A stretch of 64,000 bases of DNA from Rhodocyclaceae bacterium (GCA_004379165.1 NKXK01000017.1:1-64000), one strand, 5' to 3'; counted from the stretch's first letter, positions 50,391 to 60,168 are shown. Numbers and translations are program-made. Notes: generated by a model from the sequence alone, not told the origin.

Positions 50391-52277
50391 ATGTTCGACG
50401 CAGTCCGTAACAACAAGCGCATCGTCCAGGTCTTTCTGGCGCTGATCGCACTGCCATTCGCCTTTTTCGGTGTCGAGTCCTACGTCCGCGATGCCGGCAC
50501 CGGTGACAACGTTGCCAAAATCGGCGACATCAAGATTACCCAGCAGCAGTTCCAGCAGGCACTGCGGGACCAGCAGGAGCGCCTGCGTGCCCAGATGGGC
50601 GGTCAGCTGGATCCGAAGATGCTCGACAATCCGATGGCGCGCAAGGCCGTGCTCGACGATCTGGTCGACCAGCGCCTGCTGATGCTGGAAGCGAACAAGA
50701 TGCGTATGTTCGCCAGCGACGATGCGATCCGCCGCGCCATCGGCAGCATCGACAGCTTCAAGATCGACGGCAAGTTTTCCAGTGAGCGTTACGAAGCGGC
50801 CTTGCGTAGCCAGGGCATGACGCCGGCCGGTTTCGAGGCCCAACTGCGTCAGGATCTGACGCTGCAGCAACTGGCAGGGGCCGTGGCGCAATCCGGCGTC
50901 GTGTCGCGTACCGTTGCCGAGCGTGTTCTGGCACTACAAACCGAAAAGCGGGAAGTGCGGGAATTCCGCCTCGACCTTGGCCGCTACCTCGATCAGGTCA
51001 AGCTGGCCGATGATGCCGCCCGCAAGTTCTACGACAGCAACGCCAAGCAGTTCCAGATTCCCGAACAGGCGCAGGCAGAATACGTGGTCTTCTCGATGGA
51101 GAGCATCGGTGCCCAGTTGGCGGTGACCGACGCCGAAATCAAGTCATGGTACGATGGCCACAAGGATCGCTACCAGCAGGCTGAGGAGCGCCGCGCCAGC
51201 CACATCCTGATCGCCTCCGAAAAGGTGGGCAAGGACCAGGCGAAGGCCAAGGCCGAGGAATTGCTCAAGGAAGTGCGCAAGACACCGGCCAGCTTCGCCG
51301 ATTTGGCCAAAAGGAATTCCGATGATCCGGGCTCGGCGTCCAAGGGCGGCGATCTGGGCTTTTTTGGTCGCGGCATGATGGTCAAGCCCTTTGAGGATGC
51401 CACTTTCGGCCTTAAGGAAGGCGAAATGTCCGGCGTTGTCGAATCCGATTTCGGCTTCCATATCATCAAGCTGACCGGCATCCACGCTGCCAAGGAAAAG
51501 CCGCTGGCCGAAGTCCGTGGCGAAATCGAGGCCGAGCTGAAGAAAACCGCCGCCTCTCGCAAATTTGCCGAAGCCGCCGAAGCCTTTAGCAATATCGTCT
51601 ATGAGCAGTCCGATAGCCTGCAGCCGGCCGCCGAGAAGTTCAAGCTGACGATCAAGAAGACTGAGTGGCTGGGGCGTCAGGCCAATCCGGCCAATGGCCC
51701 GCTGGGTAACGAGAAGCTGCTGGCCGCGCTGTTCTCGGATGATTCCGTCAAGAACAAGCGCAATACCGAAGCCGTTGAAACTGCTGCCAACACACTGGTT
51801 GCTGCCCGTATCGTCGACTACAAGCCGGCGACGCTGCAGCCGTTTGAAAGCGTCCAGGCCAGCATCGAAACCCTGCTCAAGCGTCAGGAAGCCCAGGCGC
51901 TGGCGAAGAAGGACGGCGAGGCCCGCCTCGAAGCGCTGAAGAAGGGTGAGGACAAGCTGGGCTGGGGTAGCGGCAAGCTGGTTTCACGCATGGATGCCCG
52001 TCTGATCCCGCAACCGGCGGCGCCGGCGGTCTTCCGTGCCGATACCGGCAAGCTGCCGGCTTATGTCGGTGCCGAGTTGCCGGGTGCCGGTTACGGCTTG
52101 TTCAAGATCACCCGTCTCGAAAGCGGTGAAACACTCGACGATGCCCGCAAGCAGGCCATGCTGCGTCAGTTGGGTACCTTGCTGGCGCAGGAAGAGATCC
52201 AGCTGTATCTGGCGGCCTTGCGTGCCCGCTACAAGGTGGAAATCAACCAGGCTGCGCTCGAGGTCAAGGACAAGTAA
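50391..52277 (+). CDS. ppiD: Periplasmic folding chaperone PpiD (parvulin-type PPIase)
   Basis: A 628-residue inner-membrane-anchored chaperone acting near the SecYEG exit. It has one N-terminal membrane segment ([20 protein letters not shown]), a SurA-like chaperone N-domain, and a central parvulin domain ([61 protein letters not shown]). C-terminal helical and PPIase-like halves follow. Membrane topology puts the large domain in the periplasm. It is followed by a strong terminator. Confidence 0.93.
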   Translation: MFDAVRNNKRIVQVFLALIALPFAFFGVESYVRDAGTGDNVAKIGDIKITQQQFQQALRDQQERLRAQMGGQLDPKMLDNPMARKAVLDDLVDQRLLMLEANKMRMFASDDAIRRAIGSIDSFKIDGKFSSERYEAALRSQGMTPAGFEAQLRQDLTLQQLAGAVAQSGVVSRTVAERVLALQTEKREVREFRLDLGRYLDQVKLADDAARKFYDSNAKQFQIPEQAQAEYVVFSMESIGAQLAVTDAEIKSWYDGHKDRYQQAEERRASHILIASEKVGKDQAKAKAEELLKEVRKTPASFADLAKRNSDDPGSASKGGDLGFFGRGMMVKPFEDATFGLKEGEMSGVVESDFGFHIIKLTGIHAAKEKPLAEVRGEIEAELKKTAASRKFAEAAEAFSNIVYEQSDSLQPAAEKFKLTIKKTEWLGRQANPANGPLGNEKLLAALFSDDSVKNKRNTEAVETAANTLVAARIVDYKPATLQPFESVQASIETLLKRQEAQALAKKDGEARLEALKKGEDKLGWGSGKLVSRMDARLIPQPAAPAVFRADTGKLPAYVGAELPGAGYGLFKITRLESGETLDDARKQAMLRQLGTLLAQEEIQLYLAALRARYKVEINQAALEVKDK

Positions 52278-52294
52278 GCAGCCCGAGCCCCAAT

Positions 52295-52324
52295 GGAAAA
52301 AGCGGACTTCGGGTCCGCTTTTTT
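52295..52324 (+). terminator. Rho-independent terminator after ppiD
   Basis: The hairpin AAGCGGAC TTCG GTCCGCTT is preceded by A-rich DNA and followed by a T-run. The UUCG-type loop is very stable. It lies 18 bases after the ppiD stop. Confidence 0.92.
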
Positions 52325-52350
52325 AATGTCTTGACGAAGCTGGTGCTGGC

Positions 52351-52383
52351 AATCAAAAAGCCGGCAATGCCGGCTTTTTGATG
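52351..52383 (-). terminator. Bidirectional terminator after fabI
   Basis: The hairpin AATCAAAAAGCCGGCA and its mirror TGCCGGCTTTTTGATG form an almost perfect palindrome with A5 and T5 flanks. It lies about 40 bases beyond the fabI stop on the minus strand and can also back up the ppiD terminator. Its right arm merges with dispersed-motif copy 15. Confidence 0.85.
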
Positions 52384-52405
52384 GTTTTCCGGGTTCACCG
52401 CAGCC
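52374..52405 (-). repeat. GCGGT-type dispersed motif, copy 15 (fabI/ppiD intergenic)
   Basis: On the minus strand: GGCTGCGGTGAACCCGGAAA, then ACCATCAAAAAG. The second A-rich block is shared with the terminator hairpin, an arrangement also known for uptake sequences in other bacteria. Confidence 0.85.
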
Positions 52406-52421
52406 GTGCTGCTGGAAGCGC

Positions 52422-53222
52422 TCAGGCGGGCAGCGGGTCGGCGTTGCCCAGGGCGACGGTGTTCATGCCGCCATCGACGTACATGATCTCGCCGGTAATG
52501 CCGCTGGCGAGGTCAGAGAGCATGAAGGCGGCGGCGTTACCGACTTCTTCGATGGTAACGTTGCGACGCAGCGGGGCGTTGTGCGAGTTGTAGGCGAGCA
52601 GCTTGCCGAAGTTGCCGATGCCGGACGCAGCCAGGGTCTTGATCGGGCCGGCAGAAATGGCGTTGGCGCGGATGCCTTCAGGGCCGAGGCAGAAGGCCAG
52701 GTAGCGCGTGGCCGCCTCGAGGCTGGCCTTGGCCAGACCCATCGTGTTGTAGTTGGGCATGGTGCGCTCGGCACCCAGATAGGACAGGGCGAGCAGCGAG
52801 GCATTCGGGCGGCCCTGCATCATCGGACGGGCGCCCTTGGCCAGTGCGGCATAGCTGTACGACGAAATATCGTGGGCGATGCGGAAGGCGTCACGGGTGA
52901 TGCCATTGAGGAAGTCACCTTCGATAGCTTCGGTCGGCGCGTAGGCAATGGAGTGGACCAGACCGTCGAGACCGTCCCAGCGCTTGGCCAGTTCAACGAA
53001 AACATTATCGATCTGTTCGTCGCTGCTGACATCGAGTGGAATGGTGATGTCGCTGCCGAATTCGGTGGCGAACTTCTTGATGCGGTCTTCAAAGCGCTCG
53101 TTCTGGTAGGTGAAAGCCAGTTGTGCACCTTCACGGTAGCAGGCCTTGGCAATGCCATAGGCGATGGAGTGCTTGGACAGCAGACCGGTGATCAGAATTT
53201 TCTTGTCGGCGAGAAAGCCCAT
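52422..53222 (-). CDS. fabI: Enoyl-[acyl-carrier-protein] reductase (NADH), FabI
   Basis: FabI completes each round of fatty-acid elongation and is the triclosan target. The 266-residue SDR has the atypical cofactor motif [17 protein letters not shown], the HSIAYAP segment and the FabI-type active site Y-x6-K in [14 protein letters not shown], then [14 protein letters not shown] and the DGGMN C-terminus. It is convergent with ppiD. Length and motifs are typical. Confidence 0.96.
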   Translation of the reverse strand: MGFLADKKILITGLLSKHSIAYGIAKACYREGAQLAFTYQNERFEDRIKKFATEFGSDITIPLDVSSDEQIDNVFVELAKRWDGLDGLVHSIAYAPTEAIEGDFLNGITRDAFRIAHDISSYSYAALAKGARPMMQGRPNASLLALSYLGAERTMPNYNTMGLAKASLEAATRYLAFCLGPEGIRANAISAGPIKTLAASGIGNFGKLLAYNSHNAPLRRNVTIEEVGNAAAFMLSDLASGITGEIMYVDGGMNTVALGNADPLPA

Positions 53223-53325
53223 GTGTTTGTTCTCCCTAGGGGGTTAGCCTTTCGATTATAAAACAGAAACCGCACCGGGAAGCGCTTGCGGCGCCTTTTG
53301 GTACGGTTGTCTGTTGCCGGGAGGC

Positions 53326-54969
53326 TTACATGTTGGGGTAGGTCGGTCCTTCGCCGCCCTGCGGCACCACCCAGTTGATGTTTTGCGTCGGATCCTTGAT
53401 GTCGCAGGTCTTGCAGTGCACGCAGTTCTGCGCGTTGATCTGCAGACGGGGCTGACCTTCTTCCTGGTCGAGGATTTCATAGACGCCGGCCGGGCAGAAG
53501 CGCTGTTCCGGCGCATCGTAGGTGGCCAGATTGACCTTGATCGGGATCGCCGCATCCTTGAGTTGCAGGTGGCAGGGCTGGTCTTCCTCGTGATTGGTGC
53601 TGGAGAGGAAGACAGAAGACAGGCGGTCGAAGGTGATGACGCCATCCGGCTTCGGGTAGTCGATCTTCGGGCAGTCGGCAGCCGGTTTCAGTTTGGCGTG
53701 ATCCGGGGTCTTGTGGCGCAACGTCCAGGGCGCCTTGCCGCCGAAGACGATCTGGTCGATGCCGAACATGATCGAGCCAAGCTTCAGGCCCTTGGCCATC
53801 CAAGGCTTGAAGTTGCGCGCCTTGTAGAGTTCGTCGTAGAGCCAGCTGTTCTTGTAGGCCTCGGGGTAGGCCACCAGTTCGTCACGCTCGCGCTCGGCGG
53901 TAAGGGCGTCGAAGCAGGCCTCTGCGGCGAGCATGCCGGACTTTATGGCGGTATGCGAACCCTTGATGCGGGCGGCGTTGAGGAAGCCGGCATCGTCGCC
54001 GACCAGCACACCACCGGGGAAAACCAGCTTGGGCAGCGACTGGACGCCGCCGGCCGTCAGGGCGCGTGCCCCGTAGGCAACGCGCTTGCCGCCTTCGAGG
54101 AACTTGCGGATTTCCGGATGCGTCTTGTAGCGCTGGAATTCCTCGTAGGGCGAGAGGTGCGGGTTTTCATAGCCGAGGCCAACGACGAAACCGACAGCGA
54201 CCTGATTGTTCTCGAGGTGGTACAAAAAGCCGCCGCCGTAGGTGTCCGGCTGCATCGGCCAGCCGCCGCTGTGCACCACGAGGCCGAGCTGATGCTTGGC
54301 GGGGTCGATGTCCCACAATTCCTTGATGCCAATGCCGTAGGTTTGCGGATCGGCGCCGGCGTTAAGCTGGAAACGTTCCATCAGCGCCTTGCCGAGGTGG
54401 CCGCGGCAGCCTTCGGCAAAGAAAGTATATTTGCCGTGCAATTCCATGCCCGGCTGGAAATTCGGGCCTTCACTGCCATCGTGCAGGCGGCCCATGTCGC
54501 CAGTGGCGACGCCCTTGACGGCGCCGTTCTCGTCGAACAGCACTTCGGCGCCGGCAAAGCCGGGGTAGATTTCGATGCCCAGGGCTTCGGCCCGTTCGCC
54601 CAGCCAGCGGCAGACGTTGCCCAGCGAAATGACGAAATTGCCCTCGTTGTGGAAACAGCCGGGGAGGAGGGCGTTGGGTACCTTGGTGGCGCCGGTTTCC
54701 GACAGGATGAGGAAACGGTCTTCGGATACCGGGGCGTTGAGCGGTGCACCTTCGGCCTGCCAGTTCGGCAGCAGCTCATTGAGGGCACGGGGGTCCATGA
54801 CCGCGCCAGACAGGATGTGGGCGCCGATCTCGGCACCTTTTTCAATCAGACAGACCGAGATGTCGCTGCCCTTTTCGGTAGCCAGCTGCTTCAGGCGAAT
54901 CGCCGACGCCAGTCCGGACGGGCCGCCGCCAACGATGACGACGTCGAATTCCATGGCTTCGCGTTCCAT
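53326..54969 (-). CDS. Electron-transfer flavoprotein-ubiquinone oxidoreductase
   Basis: ETF-QO passes electrons from fatty-acid and amino-acid oxidation flavoproteins to ubiquinone at the inner membrane. The 547-residue protein has the FAD motif VIVGGGPSGLASAIRL, the quinone-binding region GGVQSLPKLVFPGG and GDDAGFLNAARIKGSHTA, and a C-terminal [4Fe-4S] domain with RFCPAGVYEI and CVHCKTCDIKDPTQNI. Two Met codons start the frame, MEREAMEF. No etfAB genes lie nearby. Confidence 0.95.
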   Translation of the reverse strand: MEREAMEFDVVIVGGGPSGLASAIRLKQLATEKGSDISVCLIEKGAEIGAHILSGAVMDPRALNELLPNWQAEGAPLNAPVSEDRFLILSETGATKVPNALLPGCFHNEGNFVISLGNVCRWLGERAEALGIEIYPGFAGAEVLFDENGAVKGVATGDMGRLHDGSEGPNFQPGMELHGKYTFFAEGCRGHLGKALMERFQLNAGADPQTYGIGIKELWDIDPAKHQLGLVVHSGGWPMQPDTYGGGFLYHLENNQVAVGFVVGLGYENPHLSPYEEFQRYKTHPEIRKFLEGGKRVAYGARALTAGGVQSLPKLVFPGGVLVGDDAGFLNAARIKGSHTAIKSGMLAAEACFDALTAERERDELVAYPEAYKNSWLYDELYKARNFKPWMAKGLKLGSIMFGIDQIVFGGKAPWTLRHKTPDHAKLKPAADCPKIDYPKPDGVITFDRLSSVFLSSTNHEEDQPCHLQLKDAAIPIKVNLATYDAPEQRFCPAGVYEILDQEEGQPRLQINAQNCVHCKTCDIKDPTQNINWVVPQGGEGPTYPNM

Positions 54970-55055
54970 GATGTCTCCTTGTTTATTGTTAACTTATTCA
55001 CAATACGCTACAGTATGGAGTCGCATAGATCAACCCCTTGAAGAACAGACTGGCA

Positions 55056-55466
55056 ATGGAACATAAAAAGAAACTGATACACGTCACCACGATCCCGATG
55101 CGCTGGGGTGACATGGATGCCTACGGCCATGTGAACAATACGGTGTATTTCCGCTTTATGGAGCAGGCGCGCGTCGAATGGTGCGAGGAAGTGGGTGTCG
55201 AAGTGCGGCCGGGCGGCCTGGGGCCGGTGATCATCAATGCCAGTTGCACCTTCCTGATTCCGATGACCTATCCGGGGACGGTTGAGGTACGCACCTACGC
55301 CGGCCATCCCGGGCGCTCCAGCGTGCAGACCCATGTCGAGATGCGCATTGTCGGCGACGACGCACTTTACGCTGAAGGCGCGGCAAAAATGGTGTGGATG
55401 GATACGCAGACCGGCAAATCGGCGCCGATTCCCGATCACGTGCGGGCTGCGCTCGAAGCAGAGTAA
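55056..55466 (+). CDS. YbgC/FadM-like acyl-CoA thioesterase
   Basis: A 136-residue hotdog thioesterase. The catalytic pattern is RWGDMDAYGHVNNTVYFRFME (D-x-D-x-x-G-H-V-N-N), matching the 4HBT family active site, and the central helix and beta sheet follow. ATG 55056 was chosen over a TTG at 55038. It is divergent from ETF-QO, in line with a fatty-acid role. It ends 36 bases before dgt. Confidence 0.9.
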   Translation: MEHKKKLIHVTTIPMRWGDMDAYGHVNNTVYFRFMEQARVEWCEEVGVEVRPGGLGPVIINASCTFLIPMTYPGTVEVRTYAGHPGRSSVQTHVEMRIVGDDALYAEGAAKMVWMDTQTGKSAPIPDHVRAALEAE

Positions 55467-55502
55467 ACTCCGAGCCCATCGCAATCGCACAAATACACGC
55501 GC

Positions 55503-56855
55503 ATGGGCAAACGGAAAACCTGGGAAAAACTGCTGTCGAGCGAACGCCTCGGCGCCGGCAAGGCGCCTGGGACGGCCGAGCGGACGGCCTTCCAGCAGGA
55601 TTACGACCGCATCGTCTTCACCTCGGCCTTCCGCCGTCTGAAGGACAAGACGCAGGTTTTCCCGCTCTCCAAGAGCGATTACGTCCGCACCCGCCTGACG
55701 CACAGCCTTGAAGCCAGTTGCGTCGGGCGCTCGCTCGGTGCCGTGGTCGGCCGTGAAATCATCGCTCGCCACGGGCTGAAGGATGTCGAATCCGGCGATT
55801 TTGGTGCCATTGTCGCCGCCGCCTGCCTTGCCCACGATATCGGCAACCCGCCTTTCGGCCATGCCGGCGAGGATGCCATCCGCGAATGGTTCCGTACTTC
55901 CGGTCTGCTTGAACGCCACGACTTCACGTCGGCCCAGCGTGGCGATTTCGAGCGCTACGAGGGCAATGCCCAGGGCTTTCGCATCGTCAGCCGTCTGCAG
56001 AGTCCGGCCAATCCCGGCGGTTTGCAACTGACCAGCGCGGTGTTGGCGACCTTTACCAAATACCCACGGCCATCTGCGGTGAACGCGGAATTACCGGGAA
56101 AAAGCGGCAAGAAATTCGGCTTTTTCCAGCAGGATGCCGACAACTTTGCGCGGGTCGCCCGGGCCACCGGCCTGATCGAGCGACTGCCGGGAACTGCCTG
56201 GCGGCGCCACCCGCTGGCTTTTCTGGTCGAAGTCGCCGATGACACCTGCTATCTGATCGTCGATCTCGAAGACGCAGCCAAACTCGGCTTCGTGCCCTAT
56301 CGCGATGCCGAATGCCTGCTTGCCGACCTCGCTGGCAACAGTGTCAGCGGCGGACGGCTCGACCGTTTGCATGACCCTAAGGAGCGCATCGAATACCTGC
56401 GTGCCAAGGCCATCGGTCGGCTGCTGGAGAGCGCGGCTGCGGTCTTCCTTGAAAACGAAAACGCCATTCTCGACGGTGAGTTCGATGAGGAACTGCTTGA
56501 ACAGTCGCCCGTCGCGGTACCGTTGCAGGCAGTGCTCCGGGTGGCCAAGGAAACCATCTATACCGCCCGCCCGGCGCTGGAAATCGAAACTGCCGGCTTC
56601 GAGGTGCTGGGTGCTCTACTGGGTTTATTTACCGATGCCGTCGAAGCGGCTGCCGGTGTCGATGGCACGCGGTTTACTACCCGCGAACGCATGCTGATGA
56701 AGCTGCTGCCGGCGCAATTCCTCGGCCATCACGCCGAACCTGATCCCGATCCCTACGTGCGCCTGCTGCAGGTGGCCGACTTTGTCGCCGGGATGACCGA
56801 TTCGTATGCGGTGGATATGTTCCGGAAACTGAAGGGTTTCGATCTGCCGACCTGA
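55503..56855 (+). CDS. dgt: Deoxyguanosinetriphosphate triphosphohydrolase-like protein
   Basis: A 450-residue dGTPase-type HD enzyme that cleaves dNTPs to nucleosides and triphosphate. Features are SAFRRLKDKTQVFPL, RTRLTHSLEAS (first metal His), CLAHDIGNPPFGHAGE (HD pair), QGFRIVSRLQ and DDTCYLIVDLEDA. The HD domain runs from about 50 to 270. The C-terminal region is helical. A dispersed-motif copy inserts a PSAVNAELPGK segment near residue 197, in a loop before KKFGFFQQD. It is the first gene of the right-hand group and ends 6 bases before a convergent gene. Confidence 0.93.
   Translation: MGKRKTWEKLLSSERLGAGKAPGTAERTAFQQDYDRIVFTSAFRRLKDKTQVFPLSKSDYVRTRLTHSLEASCVGRSLGAVVGREIIARHGLKDVESGDFGAIVAAACLAHDIGNPPFGHAGEDAIREWFRTSGLLERHDFTSAQRGDFERYEGNAQGFRIVSRLQSPANPGGLQLTSAVLATFTKYPRPSAVNAELPGKSGKKFGFFQQDADNFARVARATGLIERLPGTAWRRHPLAFLVEVADDTCYLIVDLEDAAKLGFVPYRDAECLLADLAGNSVSGGRLDRLHDPKERIEYLRAKAIGRLLESAAAVFLENENAILDGEFDEELLEQSPVAVPLQAVLRVAKETIYTARPALEIETAGFEVLGALLGLFTDAVEAAAGVDGTRFTTRERMLMKLLPAQFLGHHAEPDPDPYVRLLQVADFVAGMTDSYAVDMFRKLKGFDLPT
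56071..56107 (+). repeat. GCGGT-type dispersed motif, copy 16 (inside dgt)
   Basis: On the plus strand: CATCTGCGGTGAACGCGGAA, then TTACCGGGAAAAAGCGG. It is translated as SAVNAELPGKSG in a surface loop of Dgt. Confidence 0.75.
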
Positions 56856-56861
56856 TTGGTT

Positions 56862-57164
56862 TCAGTCGAAGGTCGCCAGAAAACGTTTACGCGCCGTGTC
56901 GAGTTCGGCTTGCCCTTTTTCATCGACCAGTCGCTGGCAGTGCCGGTAAAAAGTATCGAAGGCGGCGCGGACAGTTGCTTCGGTGAGCTTGCCACGGATC
57001 ACCTTGTTGTCGCTGGCCGGGGCGTCGAGCGGCTTGAGAACGGCGTAGCGGGGGATGATCTGCTGGCCGCCGTTTTCGGATGAGGCGGTGAGCGGGCCGG
57101 TCTTGACGAAGGTCTTGCCCTCGTACTCGAAGCGGGCGCCGATGGCGAGATGTTGCAGTTTCAT
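56862..57164 (-). CDS. Conserved hypothetical protein, 100 residues
   Basis: A 100-residue protein with no named family known to me. The first part is beta-like (LAIGARFEYEGKTFVKTGPL, then GGQQIIPRYAVLKPL), suggestive of a small barrel, and the last 40 residues form an amphipathic helix (FDTFYRHCQRLVDEKGQAEL). It faces away from lexA, and its upstream region lies beside the lexA operator (start 57164, operator from 57231), so it could also be SOS-influenced. It is convergent with dgt. Confidence 0.65.
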   Translation of the reverse strand: MKLQHLAIGARFEYEGKTFVKTGPLTASSENGGQQIIPRYAVLKPLDAPASDNKVIRGKLTEATVRAAFDTFYRHCQRLVDEKGQAELDTARKRFLATFD

Positions 57165-57230
57165 GGGCTGGGGTGTGAATCAGGATGTCGGCGGAGTGTA
57201 GCCCAGTTTCGCTGTAATCTCCGCTTGCCA

Positions 57231-57268
57231 AAAACCGGCAACTGTACAAAAATACAGTTACCGGTTTT
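57231..57268. promoter_or_regulatory. LexA operator of lexA inside a larger 38-base palindrome
   Basis: The central box CTGTACAAAAATACAG (57242-57257) is CTGT-N8-ACAG. It is embedded in AAAACCGGCAACTGTA and TACAGTTACCGGTTTT, inverted repeats matching at 15 of 16 positions around the loop CAAAAA. The outer CCGG arms are not part of standard LexA boxes. They may bind a second dimer or act as a transcript hairpin. The ATG of lexA is 15 bases after its end. Confidence 0.85.
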
Positions 57269-57282
57269 TAGTGGAGCAGGCC

Positions 57283-57891
57283 ATGAAACTCACCCCGCGA
57301 CAGCAGGAAATTCTCGACTTCATCAAGAATACCGTCGAAGTCCTCGGCGCGCCTCCGACGCGGGCCGAAATCGCCTCGGCTTTCGGCTTCGCTTCCCCCA
57401 ATGCCGCTGAGGATCACCTCAAAGCGCTAGCCAAAAAGGGCGCCATCAACCTCGAACCCGGCTCGGCGCGCGGCATCCGGCTCGTCGAGCAGCTCGGTCT
57501 GCCGCTGATCGGCAGTGTGGCTGCCGGTTCGCCCATTCTGGCGGTGGAAAACGTGCAGGGGCGCTATGCCTTCGATGCTGGCATGTTCAGCCCGCGCGCC
57601 GATTTCCTGCTCAAGGTGCGTGGCTTGTCGATGATGGATGCCGGCATTCTCGATGGTGACCTGATTGCCGTTCACAAAACCGACCAGGCGCGTGACGGCC
57701 AGATTGTCGTCGCCCGGCTGGATGAGGAGGTGACGGTGAAGCGGCTGGAGCGGCGCGGTAATTCCGTTCGACTGATCGCCGAAAACCCCGATTTCGAGCC
57801 GATTGTCGTCAATCCCGGCGAAGTCGAGTTTGCCATCGAGGGTATTGCCGTCGGATTGATTCGCGGTGCCATCGCCAAGCTCGGTTCCTGA
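57283..57891 (+). CDS. lexA: LexA repressor
   Basis: LexA represses the SOS regulon until RecA-driven self-cleavage. The 202-residue protein has an N-terminal winged helix ([33 protein letters not shown]), the Ala-Gly cleavage site (AAGSP, Ala81-Gly82) and the Ser-Lys dyad (Ser116 in GLSMMDAG, Lys153 in TVKRL). ATG 57283 has GGAGCAGG upstream. A LexA box lies directly before it, so it autoregulates. It is followed by imuA-imuB-dnaE2 without another clear box, so the four probably form one operon. Confidence 0.95.
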   Translation: MKLTPRQQEILDFIKNTVEVLGAPPTRAEIASAFGFASPNAAEDHLKALAKKGAINLEPGSARGIRLVEQLGLPLIGSVAAGSPILAVENVQGRYAFDAGMFSPRADFLLKVRGLSMMDAGILDGDLIAVHKTDQARDGQIVVARLDEEVTVKRLERRGNSVRLIAENPDFEPIVVNPGEVEFAIEGIAVGLIRGAIAKLGS

Positions 57892-58019
57892 TTGACGCCA
57901 TCCGTCTGAACCCGCTCTAAACGTTCCTGAATGCCCGTTCCGGGCAAGCCCAACCTGATGCCGCACGCTGTCGGGGCGGGCTTCTATCGCCTGAAATTTT
58001 CGAAAGTCCTGTCTGCATC

Positions 58020-58760
58020 ATGTCCGTGCTGTCGCCTCTTGCTGTCAATGATGTCGCCCTGGCCGATGTGCTGGCCCGCGGCGATATCTGGCGTGGGGAT
58101 GCACTGGCGCGCCTGCCCGGCCAGTGCATCCCCAGCGGGCATCCGGAACTGGACGATGAACTGCCGGGCGGTGGCTGGCCTTGCGGAAATTTGACCGAAT
58201 TTCTGGTTGACCGTAGCGGCATCGGCGAACTGACGCTGCTCCTGCCGGCGCTGGCGCGATTGGCCTCGGACGGCGGCTGGCTGGCGCTGGTGGCGCCGCC
58301 CTGGCTGCCACACGCACCGGCCTGGGCGGCCGCCGGCATTGCGCCGGAGCGGTTGCTGGTGGTGCGTGCCGGCAATGAGTCGGCATGGTGTATCGAAGCC
58401 TTGCTGGCCAGCGGCGGCTTTGCCGGCGTGCTGGCCTGGCCGGGCAGCACGCTGGATGCCAAAGCCTTGCGCCGGCTGCAGGTGGCAGCTGAGGGGCGGC
58501 CGGTGTTTGCCGCGCTCTGGCGCTCGGCCTCGGCGGCGGTTGCGCCATCACCCGCACCACTGCGCATTGCCCTCGGGCCGGATGCCGAGGCCCGTGCGCG
58601 GGGCTGGCTGGCCTTGCGCATACTCAAGCGCCGGGGACGGCCGGCATCGCGACCGCTGTCGCTTGATCTTGCCCGTTCCGGAAATCGTTCTCGTGCTCTG
58701 GCTGGCCCTGCACTTTCCCTGCTTGCCGCTGGAAGCGCTGCCGCTGCGGCAGTCGCCTAG
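58020..58760 (+). CDS. imuA: ImuA, SulA/RecA-like translesion-mutagenesis protein
   Basis: ImuA is a RecA-like helper of the ImuB-DnaE2 mutasome. The 246-residue protein has the family signature LPGGGWPCGNLTEFLVDRSGIGELTLLLPAL in pieces, plus RWLALVAPPWLPHAPAWAAAGI-like strands. It begins 128 bases after lexA with no separate LexA box. Its 3' end overlaps imuB by 68 bases. A weak dispersed-motif copy lies within the conserved LTEFLVDRSG segment. Confidence 0.85.
   Translation: MSVLSPLAVNDVALADVLARGDIWRGDALARLPGQCIPSGHPELDDELPGGGWPCGNLTEFLVDRSGIGELTLLLPALARLASDGGWLALVAPPWLPHAPAWAAAGIAPERLLVVRAGNESAWCIEALLASGGFAGVLAWPGSTLDAKALRRLQVAAEGRPVFAALWRSASAAVAPSPAPLRIALGPDAEARARGWLALRILKRRGRPASRPLSLDLARSGNRSRALAGPALSLLAAGSAAAAAVA
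58184..58220 (-). repeat. GCGGT-type dispersed motif, copy 17 (inside imuA)
   Basis: On the minus strand: CCGCTACGGTCAACCAGAAA, then TTCGGTCAAATTTCCGC. It is translated on the plus strand as NLTEFLVDRSG, within a conserved part of ImuA, so chance or convergent selection is possible. Confidence 0.55.
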
Positions 58761-60168
58761 CGCTGTCGTTGCCCGCGGCCGCATCGTGGTCTGCGATACG
58801 GCCGCGCGGGCCGGCGGAGTAGCAGCAGGGCAGAAGCTGTCGACAGCGCTCGGTTTGCTGCCGGCGCTGCGCGTGTTCGAGCGCGAGCCGGCGCGCGAGG
58901 CGGCGGCGCTGGACGAGCTGGCTTGCTGGGCCGGCAATTTCACGCCGACCGTCAGCCTGCAGCCTCCGGACGGATTGTTGCTGGAAATCGGCGGTTGTCT
59001 GCGGCTATTCGGCGGGGTGGCAGTGATCGTGGACAAGGCGCTGGCCGGCTGCGCCGAGCAGGGCTGGACGCCAAGCTGGGCGGTGGCACCGACGCCCTTG
59101 GGCGCCTGGTGGCTGGCCTTGGCCGGCGGCGGTGTGCTGGCGAGCGATTTGCCGGCGCTGGACAGCCTGCTCGCCGGCCTTGATTGCCGCGTGCCGCCGT
59201 GGCCGGCCGAGGTGGCGGTGCGGCTGGAAAGCTATGGCCTGCGCCGGCTGGGCGAGGTCATGCAGCAGCCGGCGGCCGGCCTGCGACAGCGCATCGGCAA
59301 CACGCCGATTGATGAGCTGCTGCGGGCGCGTGGCGAGGTGCCCGATCCGCAGCGCCTGTTTATCTTTCCGGAGCGCTTTTCCTCACTGCTGGAACTGCCA
59401 TCGCGGGTTGAACACGCCGAAGGGCTGGCCTTTGCCGGCCAACGGCTGATTGTCGCGCTGGGCGGCTGGCTGCAGGCGCGGCAACTGCTGGCAAGTGCCT
59501 GCACGCTGCATCTCGGCCACGATGACGGTACGCAGAGTGCGCTGGTGCTGCGTTTCGGCGAGCCTTGCCGCGACGAAGCGCGCTTTTTGCGCCTGTTGCG
59601 CGAGCATCTGGGTCGGCTGCAACTGGCAGCCCCGGTCGAGTCCCTGCGCCTGACGGCGGATGAAACACTGGTCAGCGGCGGTGGCAGCGAATCACTGTTT
59701 GCCGAAGCGACGGCCGGGGAGGGCGCGGCCGCCTGTGTCGAACGCCTGCGCGCCCGACTGGGCGAGGCGGCGGTGCAGGTACTGGCACCGGTGGCGGAAT
59801 ATCGGCCCGAGTGTGCGACGCGCTGGCAAACACCCGATTTTCAGCGAAATTCCGGGTTCACCGCAGCTGCCGGTAGGCCTGCGGATGAGCGGCCCCCCGC
59901 TGCTCCGCCACGCCCGCTCTGGCTCCTTCCTTCACCACAGCCGCTGGGTGAACACGCCGACGGCCCGCACTGGCATGGCCCGCTGCAATTGCTGACGCGC
60001 GGGGAGCGGATAGAAAGCGGCTGGTGGGATGGTGGTGAATTCTGCGCTGAAACCCCGGCCACCGGCGACATCCGCCGCGAATACTTCATCGCCCGCAACC
60101 TCCAGGGCCAGCAGGCGTGGATTTTCCGCGATGCTACGGGCTGGTTCCTGCACGGCCTGTTTGCCTGA
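58693..60168 (+). CDS. imuB: ImuB, Y-family polymerase-like mutasome hub
   Basis: ImuB is an inactive Y-family polymerase that links DnaE2 to the sliding clamp. The 491-residue protein starts MLWLALHFPCLPLEALPL, with CDTAARAGGVAAGQKLSTALGL, then a helix-hairpin-helix (LRRLGEVMQQPAAGLRQRIG) and little-finger region. GTG 58693 is the family-like start and lies inside imuA, giving a 68-base overlap. The region NSGFTAAAGRPADERPP near the C-terminus is a dispersed-motif insertion. The stop precedes dnaE2 by 9 bases. Confidence 0.9.
   Translation: MLWLALHFPCLPLEALPLRQSPSAVVARGRIVVCDTAARAGGVAAGQKLSTALGLLPALRVFEREPAREAAALDELACWAGNFTPTVSLQPPDGLLLEIGGCLRLFGGVAVIVDKALAGCAEQGWTPSWAVAPTPLGAWWLALAGGGVLASDLPALDSLLAGLDCRVPPWPAEVAVRLESYGLRRLGEVMQQPAAGLRQRIGNTPIDELLRARGEVPDPQRLFIFPERFSSLLELPSRVEHAEGLAFAGQRLIVALGGWLQARQLLASACTLHLGHDDGTQSALVLRFGEPCRDEARFLRLLREHLGRLQLAAPVESLRLTADETLVSGGGSESLFAEATAGEGAAACVERLRARLGEAAVQVLAPVAEYRPECATRWQTPDFQRNSGFTAAAGRPADERPPAAPPRPLWLLPSPQPLGEHADGPHWHGPLQLLTRGERIESGWWDGGEFCAETPATGDIRREYFIARNLQGQQAWIFRDATGWFLHGLFA
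59833..59870 (-). repeat. GCGGT-type dispersed motif, copy 18 (inside imuB)
   Basis: On the minus strand: GCAGCTGCGGTGAACCCGGA, then ATTTCGCTGAAAATCGGG. It is translated on the plus strand as PDFQRNSGFTAAA in a Pro/Ala-rich linker near the ImuB C-terminus. Confidence 0.85.
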
